A stretch of 64,000 nt of DNA from CBDDGJ01 sp965199285 (GTDB lineage Bacteria; Pseudomonadota; Alphaproteobacteria; RS24): NCBI GenBank assembly GCA_965199285.1, contig OZ240687.1:496001-560000 (forward strand). Direction: 5' to 3'. Shown in pieces: positions 8,421-17,662 of this stretch (its first letter is position 1; each line of letters opens with the position of its first letter). Both the position numbers and the translations under genes were made by a program. The notes below the pieces were generated by a model. That model did no database searches. It was not told the DNA's origin and saw only the letters and a program-made list of their open reading frames with translations.

Positions 8421-9152
8421 ATGAAACCATCCCATATATTTTTAAGTTTAAGCCTATTATGCGCGCCCTTATCAACGTCCCTATCGGCTCTTGCGCATGA
8501 CGCAAAAGAGCTAGAAACCGCGATTGAAAACTACCTTTTCAATAATCCTGAAAAACTGCTCGCCGCGCTTAATCATATGCAGGATTATATGAGCCAACAG
8601 CAAGCGCGCAATGTGATCAGAAAGCTGCAAAATGAGCTTTATAAAGATAGTACCGACCCAAGCGCGGGCGCTGCCACCGCGCCGATTCAAATTGTCGAGT
8701 TTTTTGATTATAATTGCGGCTATTGCAAACGTAGTTTCGAACCGCTTATGAGCCTGCTCGAAAATAATAAGGATGTACGGGTTATTTTTAAGGAATTTCC
8801 CATTCTGTCTGAAAGCTCATCACTGGCAGCACGTTATGCGTTAAGCTTGCAAAATAATTATCCAGAGGCCTACTTAAAATTTCATAGGGCTCTCATGCAA
8901 CATCGCGGCGCAATTACGCAAGAACAAATCGATAGAATAATTACAGATATTGGGCTAAGCCCCAAAACCATCGCGCAAAATATAGCTGCCGAAGACACAG
9001 AGCTTACGGCCAAACTCGAAACCACAAAGGGTTTAGCGGAAGCGCTTGGAGTGCGCGGCACGCCGGCCTTTATCATTAATAATAAATTCATCCCCGGCGC
9101 GCTGTCCCTAACCGAATGGCAAGATGAACTTAACGCCGCCCGCACCAATTAA
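8421..9152 (+). CDS. DsbA-family thiol-disulfide oxidoreductase (ScsC/Com1-like)
   Basis: This is a periplasmic thioredoxin-fold protein. With ATG 8421 as start, a signal peptide covers about residues 1-26. A helical N-terminal segment (about 27-80) resembles the ScsC oligomerisation domain. The active site is CGYC (Cys99, Cys102), and the cis-proline is in RGTPAFI. AAGAGG/GAGGTG just before 8421 supports this start, although ATG 8391 overlapping the previous stop is also open. The family oxidises or isomerises disulfides in exported proteins. Pairing with a BepA-like protease fits an envelope quality-control operon. Confidence 0.87.
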   Translation: MKPSHIFLSLSLLCAPLSTSLSALAHDAKELETAIENYLFNNPEKLLAALNHMQDYMSQQQARNVIRKLQNELYKDSTDPSAGAATAPIQIVEFFDYNCGYCKRSFEPLMSLLENNKDVRVIFKEFPILSESSSLAARYALSLQNNYPEAYLKFHRALMQHRGAITQEQIDRIITDIGLSPKTIAQNIAAEDTELTAKLETTKGLAEALGVRGTPAFIINNKFIPGALSLTEWQDELNAARTN

Positions 9153-9225
9153 ATTGACCCCATTAGAGCTTGTTGCATAATTATGCATTCACTTTCCATC
9201 TTTCAACACAAAAACTCTGGCGATT

Positions 9226-9253
9226 AAAAGGAAAAGGGGTGCGACCACACCCC
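9226..9253 (-). terminator. Rho-independent terminator of the adh operon
   Basis: On the minus strand GGGGTG, a 6-nt loop and CACCCC form a perfect 6-bp hairpin followed by TTTTCCTTTT. It lies about 65 bp beyond the stop of the alcohol dehydrogenase and would end the surA-ksgA-adh transcript. Upstream, at 9174-9187, is a perfect 14-bp palindrome (TGCATAATTATGCA) of unknown meaning. Confidence 0.75.
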
Positions 9254-9316
9254 GGCGAATAGTTTCGCCGCCCCCGTGGAGCTGTGATGCGAAGCATCAC
9301 TAGCGTGAACGAAAAA
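9253..9316. repeat. Intergenic hairpin element, copy 1
   Basis: Two perfect hairpins stand side by side: 9253-9270 (7-bp stem, loop TAGT) and 9284-9300 (GTGATGC, loop GAA, GCATCAC). They are followed by GTGAACGAAAAA at 9305. The words AATAGTTTCGC, CCCGTG and GTGAACGA recur in the same order at 49300-49443, which points to a dispersed intergenic repeat. Both copies lie next to a terminator on the minus strand. Confidence 0.5.
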
Positions 9317-9317
9317 C

Positions 9318-10364
9318 CTAAGGCGTGAGAACAACCCGCCCGATAATCTCTCCATCGCGTAATTCTTGTAACGTCCGACTGGCCTCACACATATCACGAA
9401 ATTCAAGCGGAATGGGTGAGATTTTACCAGATTTCACAATCTCCAGCATTTCTATCGTATCAGCAAGCGAACCTGTCATTGACCCTGCCATCGCCACGCC
9501 GCGTAAAGGAAAAAGCGGAATGGGGGACTTGAACATGCCACCAAATAAGCCAACAATCGTAATCTCACCACCTTTGCGAATGGCGGCATTGGCAAAATTA
9601 AGCGACCCTTCAGCGCCGACAAAATCTATCGCAGCAGTAACACCGCCATTGGTTTCGGCTAGCACTTTTTTCGCCACCCCCTCATCTTTAGGGTTATAGG
9701 CAGCCTTCGCCCCCATTTTAAGGGCGGCTTCAAGTTTGTTATCATCCAAATCAGCAACCAAAGGCGGACGGGCATTCATCGCCAAAGCAAATTGCAACGC
9801 CATCATCCCAACCCCGCCGAGCCCGACAATCAGCAATTCATCATCGCCCTGCAAAGACTTGGCATATTTAAGGGCTGAATAGGCAGTGATGCCTGAGCAC
9901 ATATAGGTGCTGGCAAGCCCCGGCTCTATCCCGTCCGCATCGAGGCAATATTTTTCCTCCGGCACGAGGCAATGACTTGCAAACCCGCCACCAAGATTAA
10001 ACCCTAGCCCGCGCGCATTGCATAAATGCTCTTCGCCGCGGTCACATAAAGGGCAATCGCCACAACCAATCCAAGGGTAAATAACCTTTCGTTCGCCAAT
10101 CTTGACAGTTTCAACTTCATCACCAATCGCGATCACCGTGCCTTCAATTTCGTGCCCTAAAGTAAGCGGTAAAGGTCGCCCCGTCATATCCAGCTTATTG
10201 CCTTCGCCAAAATCAAAATGCCCATCGTGAAAGTGAACATCACTATGGCACACGCCACAATGCGTCACCTCAATCAGCACTTCTTTGCCTTTTGGCTCTG
10301 GTGTTGGAAGCTCTACTTCTTGTAAATCTTTTCCATATTCAACAACGGCTTGTGATTTCATCAT
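9318..10364 (-). CDS. Zinc-dependent alcohol dehydrogenase
   Basis: This 348-residue medium-chain dehydrogenase interconverts alcohols and aldehydes or ketones with NAD(P). Catalytic zinc ligands lie in CGVCHSD and GHEIEG, and the four structural-zinc cysteines are in GCGDCPLCDRGEEHLCN. The cofactor-binding motif is GLGGVG. Its ATG overlaps the ksgA stop (ATGA), so it is the last gene of the surA-ksgA-adh operon. That placement is unusual, since no link to rRNA methylation or outer-membrane folding is known; it probably just shares the transcript. The substrate cannot be told from sequence. Confidence 0.9.
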   Translation of the reverse strand: MMKSQAVVEYGKDLQEVELPTPEPKGKEVLIEVTHCGVCHSDVHFHDGHFDFGEGNKLDMTGRPLPLTLGHEIEGTVIAIGDEVETVKIGERKVIYPWIGCGDCPLCDRGEEHLCNARGLGFNLGGGFASHCLVPEEKYCLDADGIEPGLASTYMCSGITAYSALKYAKSLQGDDELLIVGLGGVGMMALQFALAMNARPPLVADLDDNKLEAALKMGAKAAYNPKDEGVAKKVLAETNGGVTAAIDFVGAEGSLNFANAAIRKGGEITIVGLFGGMFKSPIPLFPLRGVAMAGSMTGSLADTIEMLEIVKSGKISPIPLEFRDMCEASRTLQELRDGEIIGRVVLTP

Positions 10365-11221
10365 CTCCCCCTATCCGCTTGTTCATAAATACGTGCTAAG
10401 GCACAAAATTCTTCTATCGTAAGGTCTTCAGCACGGCTGGTCTCTAATATGCCCGCGCGCTGCAAGACCGATTCAGTCTCCAAGCATAGCTGTTTTAGCG
10501 AAGAACGCAACATTTTCCGTCTTTGCCCAAACGCCGCACGGGTTATTTTTTGCAGCATCTCTAATTTTGCTTCTGCAATCGGCACGTTTCGTGGGGTAAA
10601 GTGAACAATCGCGCTTTCAACTTTCGGCGGCGGCACAAAGGCTTGCGGAGGCAGCCGTAACGCAATCCGCGTATGACAACGCCAATTTGCGAGCACCGAA
10701 AGACGACCATAAGCACGCGCGCCAGCCTGTGCGACAATCCGCGCCGCAACCTCTTTTTGGAACATTAACGTCAACCCCTGCCAGCGCGGTGGCCACTCAG
10801 ACTCCAACCATTTCATCAATAAGGGAGTGGCAATATTATAAGGTAGATTGGCAATAATCTGATAATCGCCCGCCATAATATCATCTAATTCGATTGCCAG
10901 CGCATCAGTAAAATGAACCCGCAAACGGTTGGGATAGGCGGCGGCAATGTCCTCATAAACGGGCTCGAACCGTTTATCCGCCTCAATAATCGTGACGGAT
11001 TTTGCGCCCTCCATCAACAGCCCACGTGTTAAGCCGCCCGGGCCTGCACCAATTTCAACAATATCCGTATTTTCGATATGCGGTGCGAGGCGGGCAATCC
11101 GACGCGTAAGATTAAGATCGAGAATAAAATTCTGCCCCAGATTTTTATCTGCCGATAGGCCATATTGCGCAATCAGCGCCCTTATGGGGGGCAAGCCATC
11201 ATCCGCTTGCAGATTTGTCAT
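10361..11221 (-). CDS. ksgA: 16S rRNA dimethyladenosine transferase
   Basis: KsgA/RsmA dimethylates two adjacent adenosines (A1518 and A1519, E. coli numbering) in the 3'-terminal helix of 16S rRNA during small-subunit maturation. The S-adenosylmethionine site is VEIGAGPGGLTRGLL, and the adenine-binding catalytic motif is NLPYNI. Other family marks are LGQNFILD near the N terminus and the C-terminal FGQRRKMLRSSL. Length (286) is usual. It starts at the base where surA stops and overlaps the adh start. In many alphaproteobacteria pdxA lies between surA and ksgA; here it is missing from this position. Confidence 0.95.
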   Translation of the reverse strand: MTNLQADDGLPPIRALIAQYGLSADKNLGQNFILDLNLTRRIARLAPHIENTDIVEIGAGPGGLTRGLLMEGAKSVTIIEADKRFEPVYEDIAAAYPNRLRVHFTDALAIELDDIMAGDYQIIANLPYNIATPLLMKWLESEWPPRWQGLTLMFQKEVAARIVAQAGARAYGRLSVLANWRCHTRIALRLPPQAFVPPPKVESAIVHFTPRNVPIAEAKLEMLQKITRAAFGQRRKMLRSSLKQLCLETESVLQRAGILETSRAEDLTIEEFCALARIYEQADRGR

Positions 11222-12459
11222 TACCGATATTCCACCACAGCATCGCGCTGTAAATCTCGCAAATGCCGCCGCGACATCATAGAAAGACGTTGCGCATATA
11301 GATTATTTTCAATCGTCTGCCGCGAAACTTGCAAACCAACATCATCCTTACGGTCACAGACAATATAAAGCGCCACCCGATTTTCTTCTTTTATCGGTGG
11401 GGTGAACTGACCTGCCTCTAACCGCAGTAATATATTCTGCAAAGATGGGATAAAATCGCGCAACGCCATGGCGCCAGTGCGACTGGCAGAACGTGCGCCT
11501 TTCGCAATCGCATCGGTCTCAGCAGCTTTACAGGTTGTAAAATCATTTGCAAAGCTTTCGACATCAGAAAATGAGGTATCTGGTGGAAAAATAACCGCGA
11601 GCAAATCATATTTATTGGCAAGCGGCGTGCCCGTTTGTCCGGCCGCTTTATCATGCAAGGCAATAATATATATGCCCGCCGGGGTATAAATGGGCGGCGA
11701 TATTCTGCCCTTTGACATATGCTGAAGAATATTTGTAATCTCGGGCGCAAGCTGACCTTCCGTGACCCAGCCAACCTGCCCGCCCCGCGCCGCAGATGGG
11801 GCAATGCTGAATTGTTGCGCGATGGCAGCAAAATCTGCCCCCTTTTGCAATTGCCCGACAATCTCTTGCGAAAGCGCTTGCACCCGCTCAGTATTGGTGT
11901 TGCTATCTGTTCCTAATAAAATTTCCTGAATAAGATAACGTGGCTGGTCAAGCGCCTGAATAATACGCTCATATTGTTCGTCAATTTCTTGTTCCCCGAT
12001 GGATAAACGCCCCCCAAACATACGCCGCACAAATTGTGACCAAGCAAGTTCGGCTTCAATCTGCTGGTAAAGCGTATCAACATCAATATCAGAATCGCTA
12101 AGTGTTTTTTTAATATCATCCTTGCCCATATTATTTTGCGTCGCAAGCTCATCCAAACTTTGTTCAATCTCTTCATTTTCGATTTCAATTTCCACCCGCC
12201 GCGCTTCTTGCATTTGCAGTTTTTCATCGACCAATGTTCGGACAACTTGTTCGCGGACGCGCGACAACATTTCCGGCGTACGCGGCAAGCCAGATGTCGC
12301 AAATAACAGCCGCACGCGCTGATCAACATCATAAAGCGAAATAACCTCATCATTGACGATGGCAGCAATGCCCTCAATCGGACGCAATACCTCCTGCCCT
12401 TTACTGGTAAGAGGTATGAACGCAAAACATATGGCGATGATTGTTAATAGTCGTTTCAT
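11221..12459 (-). CDS. surA: Periplasmic chaperone / peptidyl-prolyl isomerase SurA
   Basis: SurA escorts outer-membrane proteins through the periplasm. A signal peptide (about residues 1-22) precedes a SurA_N chaperone domain (about 28-180, beginning IAAIVNDEVIS). One parvulin domain follows (YLIQEILL to GGQVGWV), then a more divergent C-terminal region. MKRLLTII at 12459 is chosen as start because GGAAAA lies in front of it; the upstream ATG at 12483 has no ribosome site and would lengthen the signal peptide oddly. It is divergent from pepA, so it is separated from the usual upstream partner lptD. Confidence 0.9.
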   Translation of the reverse strand: MKRLLTIIAICFAFIPLTSKGQEVLRPIEGIAAIVNDEVISLYDVDQRVRLLFATSGLPRTPEMLSRVREQVVRTLVDEKLQMQEARRVEIEIENEEIEQSLDELATQNNMGKDDIKKTLSDSDIDVDTLYQQIEAELAWSQFVRRMFGGRLSIGEQEIDEQYERIIQALDQPRYLIQEILLGTDSNTNTERVQALSQEIVGQLQKGADFAAIAQQFSIAPSAARGGQVGWVTEGQLAPEITNILQHMSKGRISPPIYTPAGIYIIALHDKAAGQTGTPLANKYDLLAVIFPPDTSFSDVESFANDFTTCKAAETDAIAKGARSASRTGAMALRDFIPSLQNILLRLEAGQFTPPIKEENRVALYIVCDRKDDVGLQVSRQTIENNLYAQRLSMMSRRHLRDLQRDAVVEYR

Positions 12460-12571
12460 TGATAATTTTCCAAAATACTTCATTTATGCCTTTAACATGA
12501 ATCTAACTATTGCTCTAGCGATGATTCCGTTTTATTTATACCCATCTAGCCTATCAGAATGGAGACCTTGC

Positions 12572-14056
12572 ATGCCTTTTACAACCAAATTTTCATCCCC
12601 CTCACTTCCGCAGACCGGAACCTTTATTATTGCCCAAGCTGGCAGAAGCCTATCGCCACGCACAAAAGCGCTTAACACGAAAATGGCAGGCGGCTTACAA
12701 CGCGCCATCAAAGCTAAAGGCTTTAAGGGGGAAAAAGGGCAAAGCCTCACCCTTATCGCGCCGCAAGGGGTAAAGCTCGACCAAATTATCCTGCTTGGTT
12801 TAGGCAAAGCAAACGAGCTTAACTCATCTGATTTTGAAAATCTGGGCGGCCAGGCCATTCAAAAAATGGGGACACAAAATGGCAAATTATCACTTCTGAT
12901 TGAAGGTATAAACAATCGGAAAATACCAGCATCCGAACAAGCCGCCCGCATCGGGCTGGGCGCGAAATTGGGCGCTTATCGGTTTGAACAATATAAAGCC
13001 AAAGAAAAGCGCGCCAAACTCACCAATAGCATTACGATTTTATGTGATGATATGGCGGGCGCGCGGCGCGCTTATGCGGACTATAACGCGCTTGCAAATG
13101 GAATATGCCTCGCCCGTGACCTTGTTAATGAACCTGCCAATATTCTGTTCCCGAAAGAATTTGCCAAGCGCGCCCGCGCCTTGTCAAAATTAGGGGTAAA
13201 AGTGGAGGTGCTTTCAGAAGCGCAAATGAAAAAGCTCGGCATGGGCGCATTGTTAGGCGTTGGGCAAGGCAGCGATAGAGACAGCCAGCTTGTGGTGATG
13301 CAATGGATGGGCGGCAAAAAATCCGAAAAGCCGCTTGCCTTTATCGGCAAAGGTGTCTGTTTTGATACGGGCGGGATTTCATTAAAGCCCGCTGGCGGGA
13401 TGGAAGAAATGAAAGGCGATATGGGCGGCGCGGCGGCCGTTACGGGCTTGATGCACAGTCTCGCGGCGCGCAAAGCGAAAGTAAATGTGGTTGGTGTTTT
13501 GGGGCTGGTTGAAAATATGCCAAGCCATACCGCCCAACGGCCGGGGGATATTGTCACCTCCATGTCGGGGCAAACGATTGAAGTGCTAAATACGGATGCT
13601 GAAGGCCGTCTGGTTTTGGCAGATGCGCTCTGGTATACGCAAAAACGGTTTAAGCCAAAATTTATGATTGACCTTGCCACCCTTACCGGTGCGATTATCA
13701 TCGCTTTGGGGCAGGATTTTGCGGGCATGTTTACCGATGATGATAAGCTCGCCCAACAATTAAGCGATATTGGCGAGGTGGAAAAAGAACCGGTCTGGCG
13801 GATGCCGCTTTGCGATAGTTTTGAAAAAATGATTAATACCCCAAATGCTGACATGAAAAATATTGGCGGCGGCCGTAATGCAGGCTCTGCGACGGCGGCG
13901 CATTTCTTGCGCCGCTTTACCAATAAGCTGCCATGGGTGCATCTTGATATTGCAGGCACAGCGATGGGCTCACCAAAAAATAATATTAGCCGCAGCTGGG
14001 CAAGCGGATATGGCGTGAAGCTGCTCGATCGTTTTGTCAAAAAATATTATGAATAA
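12572..14056 (+). CDS. pepA: Leucyl aminopeptidase (M17)
   Basis: A cytosolic hexameric two-metal aminopeptidase that removes N-terminal residues from peptides. The hallmark NTDAEGRLVL supplies metal ligands and the catalytic arginine. Other M17 segments are FIGKGVCFDTGGISLKP and the substrate loop LTGAIIIALG. ATG 12572 is the start: GGAGA lies 6 nt upstream and the 494-residue length fits the family; the frame is open further upstream but runs through the surA promoter region. It is divergent from surA and leads directly into holC. Confidence 0.94.
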   Translation: MPFTTKFSSPSLPQTGTFIIAQAGRSLSPRTKALNTKMAGGLQRAIKAKGFKGEKGQSLTLIAPQGVKLDQIILLGLGKANELNSSDFENLGGQAIQKMGTQNGKLSLLIEGINNRKIPASEQAARIGLGAKLGAYRFEQYKAKEKRAKLTNSITILCDDMAGARRAYADYNALANGICLARDLVNEPANILFPKEFAKRARALSKLGVKVEVLSEAQMKKLGMGALLGVGQGSDRDSQLVVMQWMGGKKSEKPLAFIGKGVCFDTGGISLKPAGGMEEMKGDMGGAAAVTGLMHSLAARKAKVNVVGVLGLVENMPSHTAQRPGDIVTSMSGQTIEVLNTDAEGRLVLADALWYTQKRFKPKFMIDLATLTGAIIIALGQDFAGMFTDDDKLAQQLSDIGEVEKEPVWRMPLCDSFEKMINTPNADMKNIGGGRNAGSATAAHFLRRFTNKLPWVHLDIAGTAMGSPKNNISRSWASGYGVKLLDRFVKKYYE

Positions 14057-14061
14057 GCCTG

Positions 14062-14532
14062 ATGGCCCAGATGGCAGAGATATTTTTCTATCATTTAGAG
14101 CGTTCAAGTTTAGAGCAACTGCTCCCCAGCTTACTTGAAAAAACCCTTAAGCGGGGATGGAAAGCCATCATCCAGCTCGACTCGCAAGACCGTGCAAAAG
14201 CAATAAGCGGCATATTATGGAAAGCGCGGGAGGATGGCTTCTTGCCTCACGCGGTGAAAGATGACCCTGCTTTTACCGATTATACTGACGTGCAACCTTT
14301 ATGGCTGACATGGGAAAATGATACCCCCATTCAAGCGCAAGCGCTGTTTTTGGCAGATGGGGCGATGCGGGAAGATTTTTCGCCTTTCGAGCGGGTATCA
14401 CTGATTTTCAACGGCCATGATGAGAGCCAACTTAGCCAAGCCAGAGACAATTGGCGTCGCCTTAAAGAAAGTGACCACACGCTTAGCTATTGGCAACAAA
14501 GCGCGCAAGGCGGTTGGCAACAGAAGACTTGA
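14062..14532 (+). CDS. holC: DNA polymerase III chi subunit
   Basis: HolC binds single-stranded DNA-binding protein and tethers it to the clamp loader. The 156-residue sequence has the family opening (EIFFYHLERSSLEQLLPSLLEKTLKRGWKA) and the middle WLTWEN segment. It begins 5 bp after pepA, the pepA-holC order found in many proteobacteria. ATG 14071 is an alternative start that would place MAEIFFYH first. Confidence 0.88.
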   Translation: MAQMAEIFFYHLERSSLEQLLPSLLEKTLKRGWKAIIQLDSQDRAKAISGILWKAREDGFLPHAVKDDPAFTDYTDVQPLWLTWENDTPIQAQALFLADGAMREDFSPFERVSLIFNGHDESQLSQARDNWRRLKESDHTLSYWQQSAQGGWQQKT

Positions 14533-14597
14533 AATATCTGCAAAGCCAGCTTATAAGCCGTGCCAAGCAGATAAATTATCGTAAAGGGAGATAGAAC

Positions 14598-15020
14598 ATG
14601 GCGATAGAACGGACATTTTCAATCATTAAACCAGATGCAACAAAACGCAATCTAACGGGCAAAATCATCGATAGGTTTGAGAGCAATGGCCTGCGGGTTA
14701 TCGCCTCTAAACGCTTGCATATGAGCCAAGCGCAAGCAGAAGGTTTTTATGCGGTTCACAAAGAGCGGCCTTTTTTCAATGATTTGGTTGCCTTTATGAC
14801 CTCTGGTCCGGTTGTGGTGCAAGTGCTTGAGGGCGAAAATGCCATTAGTCGCAACCGCGAAATTATGGGCGCGACCAACCCTGCCGAAGCAGAGGCAGGC
14901 ACAATTCGCAAGGATTTTGCCGAAAGCATTGAAGCCAATAGCGTGCATGGTTCAGACGCGCCAGAAACAGCGGCCGAAGAGATTAAATTCTTTTTCACCG
15001 ATGCCGAAATCATCGGCTAA
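14598..15020 (+). CDS. ndk: Nucleoside diphosphate kinase
   Basis: Ndk passes the gamma phosphate of ATP to nucleoside diphosphates by way of a phosphohistidine. The family motif (SVHGSDAPETA) is near residue 115 and contains the catalytic His; ERTFSIIKPDA opens the protein. Length (140) is standard. AAAGGGAG lies in front of the ATG. It is convergent with the CoA-racemase-like gene, with only 16 bp between the stops and no clear terminator. Confidence 0.96.
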   Translation: MAIERTFSIIKPDATKRNLTGKIIDRFESNGLRVIASKRLHMSQAQAEGFYAVHKERPFFNDLVAFMTSGPVVVQVLEGENAISRNREIMGATNPAEAEAGTIRKDFAESIEANSVHGSDAPETAAEEIKFFFTDAEIIG

Positions 15021-15036
15021 ATCTAACTTTCTTCAT

Positions 15037-16176
15037 CTAGATTGCTTCAGCGGTTTTAAGAGCGGCGATACCCGCCTCATCAAAGCCCCAATCGGATAAT
15101 ACCTCTTGCGTATGTTCGCCTGCAAATGCTGGCGGCGCGCCCTGAATTTTGCTTGGCGTACGGCTAAAGCGCGGCGCGACATTTGGCTGCTTCACCCCAA
15201 ATTCTTCAATGATGGTTTCACGCGCCTGATTATGCGGATGATGATAGGCTTCTTCCATATCCAAAATCGGCGCATAGCATATATCGGTGGCGGCCATAAT
15301 CTCATCCCATTCTGTTTGCGTTTTCTGCTTAATGATGGCAGCCAATTTCTCTTTCATGAGCGGCCAGTTTTTGCGATCATGCTGATTGCCAAAATCCGCT
15401 TCCGGTAAGTCTGCCTTTTCACAAAGCAGCGCATAAAATTGCGGCTCGATAGAACCAAGCGAAATAAATTTCCCATCCGCGGTTTCATAAACACCATAAA
15501 AATGCGCCCCGCCATCGAGCATATTATCCTCGCGCGCTAAATTCCAAACCCCCATTTGGTGCATGCTAAAGAACATGGACATAAGCGAGCTTGCGCCATC
15601 GGTCATCGCGCAATCAATCACTTGCCCTTTGCCAGACCGTTGCGCTTCAAATAAAGCCGCCAGCATTCCCATCGCCAAATAAAGCGCGCCACCGCCAAAA
15701 TCGCCAACCAGATTAAGCGGCGGAATTGGTTTATCCTTACCGCCAATCGCCGCCAGCGCGCCGGTTAATGAAATATAATTAATATCATGCCCGGCCGCAT
15801 GTGCCCAAGGCCCTGTCTGCCCCCAGCCAGTCATCCGCCCATAAACCAGTTTCGGATTGCGTGCCAAACATATATCAGGCCCTAGCCCCAATCGCTCCAT
15901 CACCCCAGGACGAAACCCTTCTTGCAAAATATCCGCCTGTTCGGTGAGTTTGAGAACCGCTTCCACCGCTTCGGGCTTTTTCAAATCCAGCGCGATTGAC
16001 CGCCGCCCTCTGCTTGCAATATCGGCAGGCGATTGCTTTTGCGGCGCGCCTGCTGTTTTGCGGTCAATCCGAATAACATCCGCGCCCATATCATTTAACA
16101 ACATCGCACAAAAAGGTCCCGGCCCAATGCCTGCCAATTCAATAATCTTTACCCCGCTCAGTGGTCCATCTCCCAT
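15037..16176 (-). CDS. Alpha-methylacyl-CoA racemase-like CoA-transferase family III enzyme
   Basis: The family includes formyl-CoA transferases and the racemase that inverts 2-methyl-branched acyl-CoAs. Racemase features are present: His126 in the AAGHD region and an Asp at about residue 159 in LNLVGDFGGGALYLAMG, matching the His126/Asp156 pair of the mycobacterial enzyme. ATG 16176 follows AAGGGAG at good spacing, giving 379 residues. The gene lies just after ntrC on the same strand, where alphaproteobacteria often carry ntrYX. This suggests an insertion or rearrangement. The substrate is unknown; branched or sterol side chains are possible. Confidence 0.82.
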   Translation of the reverse strand: MGDGPLSGVKIIELAGIGPGPFCAMLLNDMGADVIRIDRKTAGAPQKQSPADIASRGRRSIALDLKKPEAVEAVLKLTEQADILQEGFRPGVMERLGLGPDICLARNPKLVYGRMTGWGQTGPWAHAAGHDINYISLTGALAAIGGKDKPIPPLNLVGDFGGGALYLAMGMLAALFEAQRSGKGQVIDCAMTDGASSLMSMFFSMHQMGVWNLAREDNMLDGGAHFYGVYETADGKFISLGSIEPQFYALLCEKADLPEADFGNQHDRKNWPLMKEKLAAIIKQKTQTEWDEIMAATDICYAPILDMEEAYHHPHNQARETIIEEFGVKQPNVAPRFSRTPSKIQGAPPAFAGEHTQEVLSDWGFDEAGIAALKTAEAI

Positions 16177-16231
16177 AATTCTATCTCCCTTATGATTTAA
16201 TTCATTTATGATATAAGTTTTTATGATGAGG

Positions 16232-17662
16232 TCAATCACCGCGTTTTACATCAATATCTAATTCAGTGATTTTTTTGCGTAATGTATTGCGGTTCAGCCC
16301 AAGCAATTTGGCCGCCTTTATCTGATTGCCTCTGGTTGCTTCAAGGCTACGGTTAATCAGGGGAATCTCAATTTCCCGCAAAATCCGTTGATACAAACCA
16401 TCGGGCGGCAATTCCCCTTCATGCGCGACAAAATATTGCTCCAGATGCAGCGCCATGCTTTCGCCAATATTATTGCCCCGCCGCGCCGATAATTGCGTTT
16501 GCATTTCAGGCATATCGCCAAGCTCTTGCCGGATAATATTATCGGTAATCACATCTTCGGTATGAAGCGCCATCAGACGCTGAACAAAATTTTCAAGCTC
16601 ACGCACATTGCCCTCCCAATTCTGGGCTTGCAATAGAGCAAGCGCCTCCGCCGTAAAGCTCTTTTCCGCAAGCCCTTGTTCCACCCCTTGCAACACAAAA
16701 TGCCGCACCAATAAGTCAACATCTTCGCGCCGCTCGCGCAAAGGCGGCAAGCGCAAGGGTACGACATTGAGGCGGAAATATAAATCCTCCCGAAATAATC
16801 CCTGCTTCACCATAAGCGGTAAATCCTGATGGGTGGCAGCAATAATCCGAACATCGGTTTTCAAACTACGCTGTCCGCCCACCGGACTATATTCACCTTC
16901 TTGCAAAACCCGCAATAGACGCGTTTGCATATCCATCGGCATGTCACCAATTTCATCGAGAAATAATGTGCCGCCTTCGGCTTGCTGAAACCGCCCCGCC
17001 GTGCGCGCCACCGCACCTGTAAATGCGCCTTTTTCATAGCCAAATAATTCGCTTTCAATCAGCTCTTTGGGAATTGCGGCCATATTAATTGCGATAAATT
17101 CGCCATTTTTGCGTTTGCCATAATCATGCAAAGCGCGCGCCACCAGCTCTTTACCGGTTCCGCTTTCACCGGTAATCAAAACCGAAAGGTCATTTTGGGT
17201 AAGCCGCGCAATCGCTCGAAACACCTCTTGCATTGCCGGTGCGCGCCCCACCAGTGGCAAATCTTCTTCCCCCTCCGTATCTTTGTGCACCGCTTTTTGC
17301 ATATCCAAAGCCCGCGCGACCAGCTCAATCAGCTTATTTAAGTCAAACGGTTTGGGTAAATAATCATACGCGCCGCGTTCGGCTGCTTCAATGGCGGTGG
17401 ATAAAGTGTTCTGGGCGCTAATGACAATAATCGGCAAATCGGGGCGGTATTTTTTTATGCGTGGGATAAGCTCAAACGCATTTTGGTCGGGCATAATCAC
17501 ATCAGTGATAACCACATCGCCTGCCCCCGTGCTCACCCATTCCCATAATTTTGCAACCGTACCAGTGGCGCGGGTTTCATATCCCGTTTGTTCGAGCGCT
17601 TGCGTTAGCACGGTGCGAATGGTCTTATCATCATCAGCAATAATTATCTCAGCTGCTTTCAT
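16232..17662 (-). CDS. ntrC: Nitrogen regulatory response regulator NtrC
   Basis: A sigma54-dependent activator with three domains: receiver (1-125, phospho-acceptor Asp54 in ITDVIMPD), AAA+ ATPase (about 140-370, Walker A GESGTGKE, sigma54-contact loop GAFTGA, GGTLFLDEIGDMP) and a C-terminal Fis-type helix-turn-helix ending in LGLNRNTLRKKI. It turns on nitrogen-limitation genes when phosphorylated by NtrB. The start overlaps the ntrB stop by 4 bp. Confidence 0.95.
   Translation of the reverse strand: MKAAEIIIADDDKTIRTVLTQALEQTGYETRATGTVAKLWEWVSTGAGDVVITDVIMPDQNAFELIPRIKKYRPDLPIIVISAQNTLSTAIEAAERGAYDYLPKPFDLNKLIELVARALDMQKAVHKDTEGEEDLPLVGRAPAMQEVFRAIARLTQNDLSVLITGESGTGKELVARALHDYGKRKNGEFIAINMAAIPKELIESELFGYEKGAFTGAVARTAGRFQQAEGGTLFLDEIGDMPMDMQTRLLRVLQEGEYSPVGGQRSLKTDVRIIAATHQDLPLMVKQGLFREDLYFRLNVVPLRLPPLRERREDVDLLVRHFVLQGVEQGLAEKSFTAEALALLQAQNWEGNVRELENFVQRLMALHTEDVITDNIIRQELGDMPEMQTQLSARRGNNIGESMALHLEQYFVAHEGELPPDGLYQRILREIEIPLINRSLEATRGNQIKAAKLLGLNRNTLRKKITELDIDVKRGD

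Noticed and set aside
12353..12571. Longer N terminus for PepA
   Set aside because: The extra 73 codons overlap surA and its promoter region and have no family match, while GGAGA marks ATG 12572.
13081..14040. Long open frame antisense to pepA
   Set aside because: It lies wholly inside a well-supported gene, and its translation has no recognisable motif; it is a codon-bias shadow.
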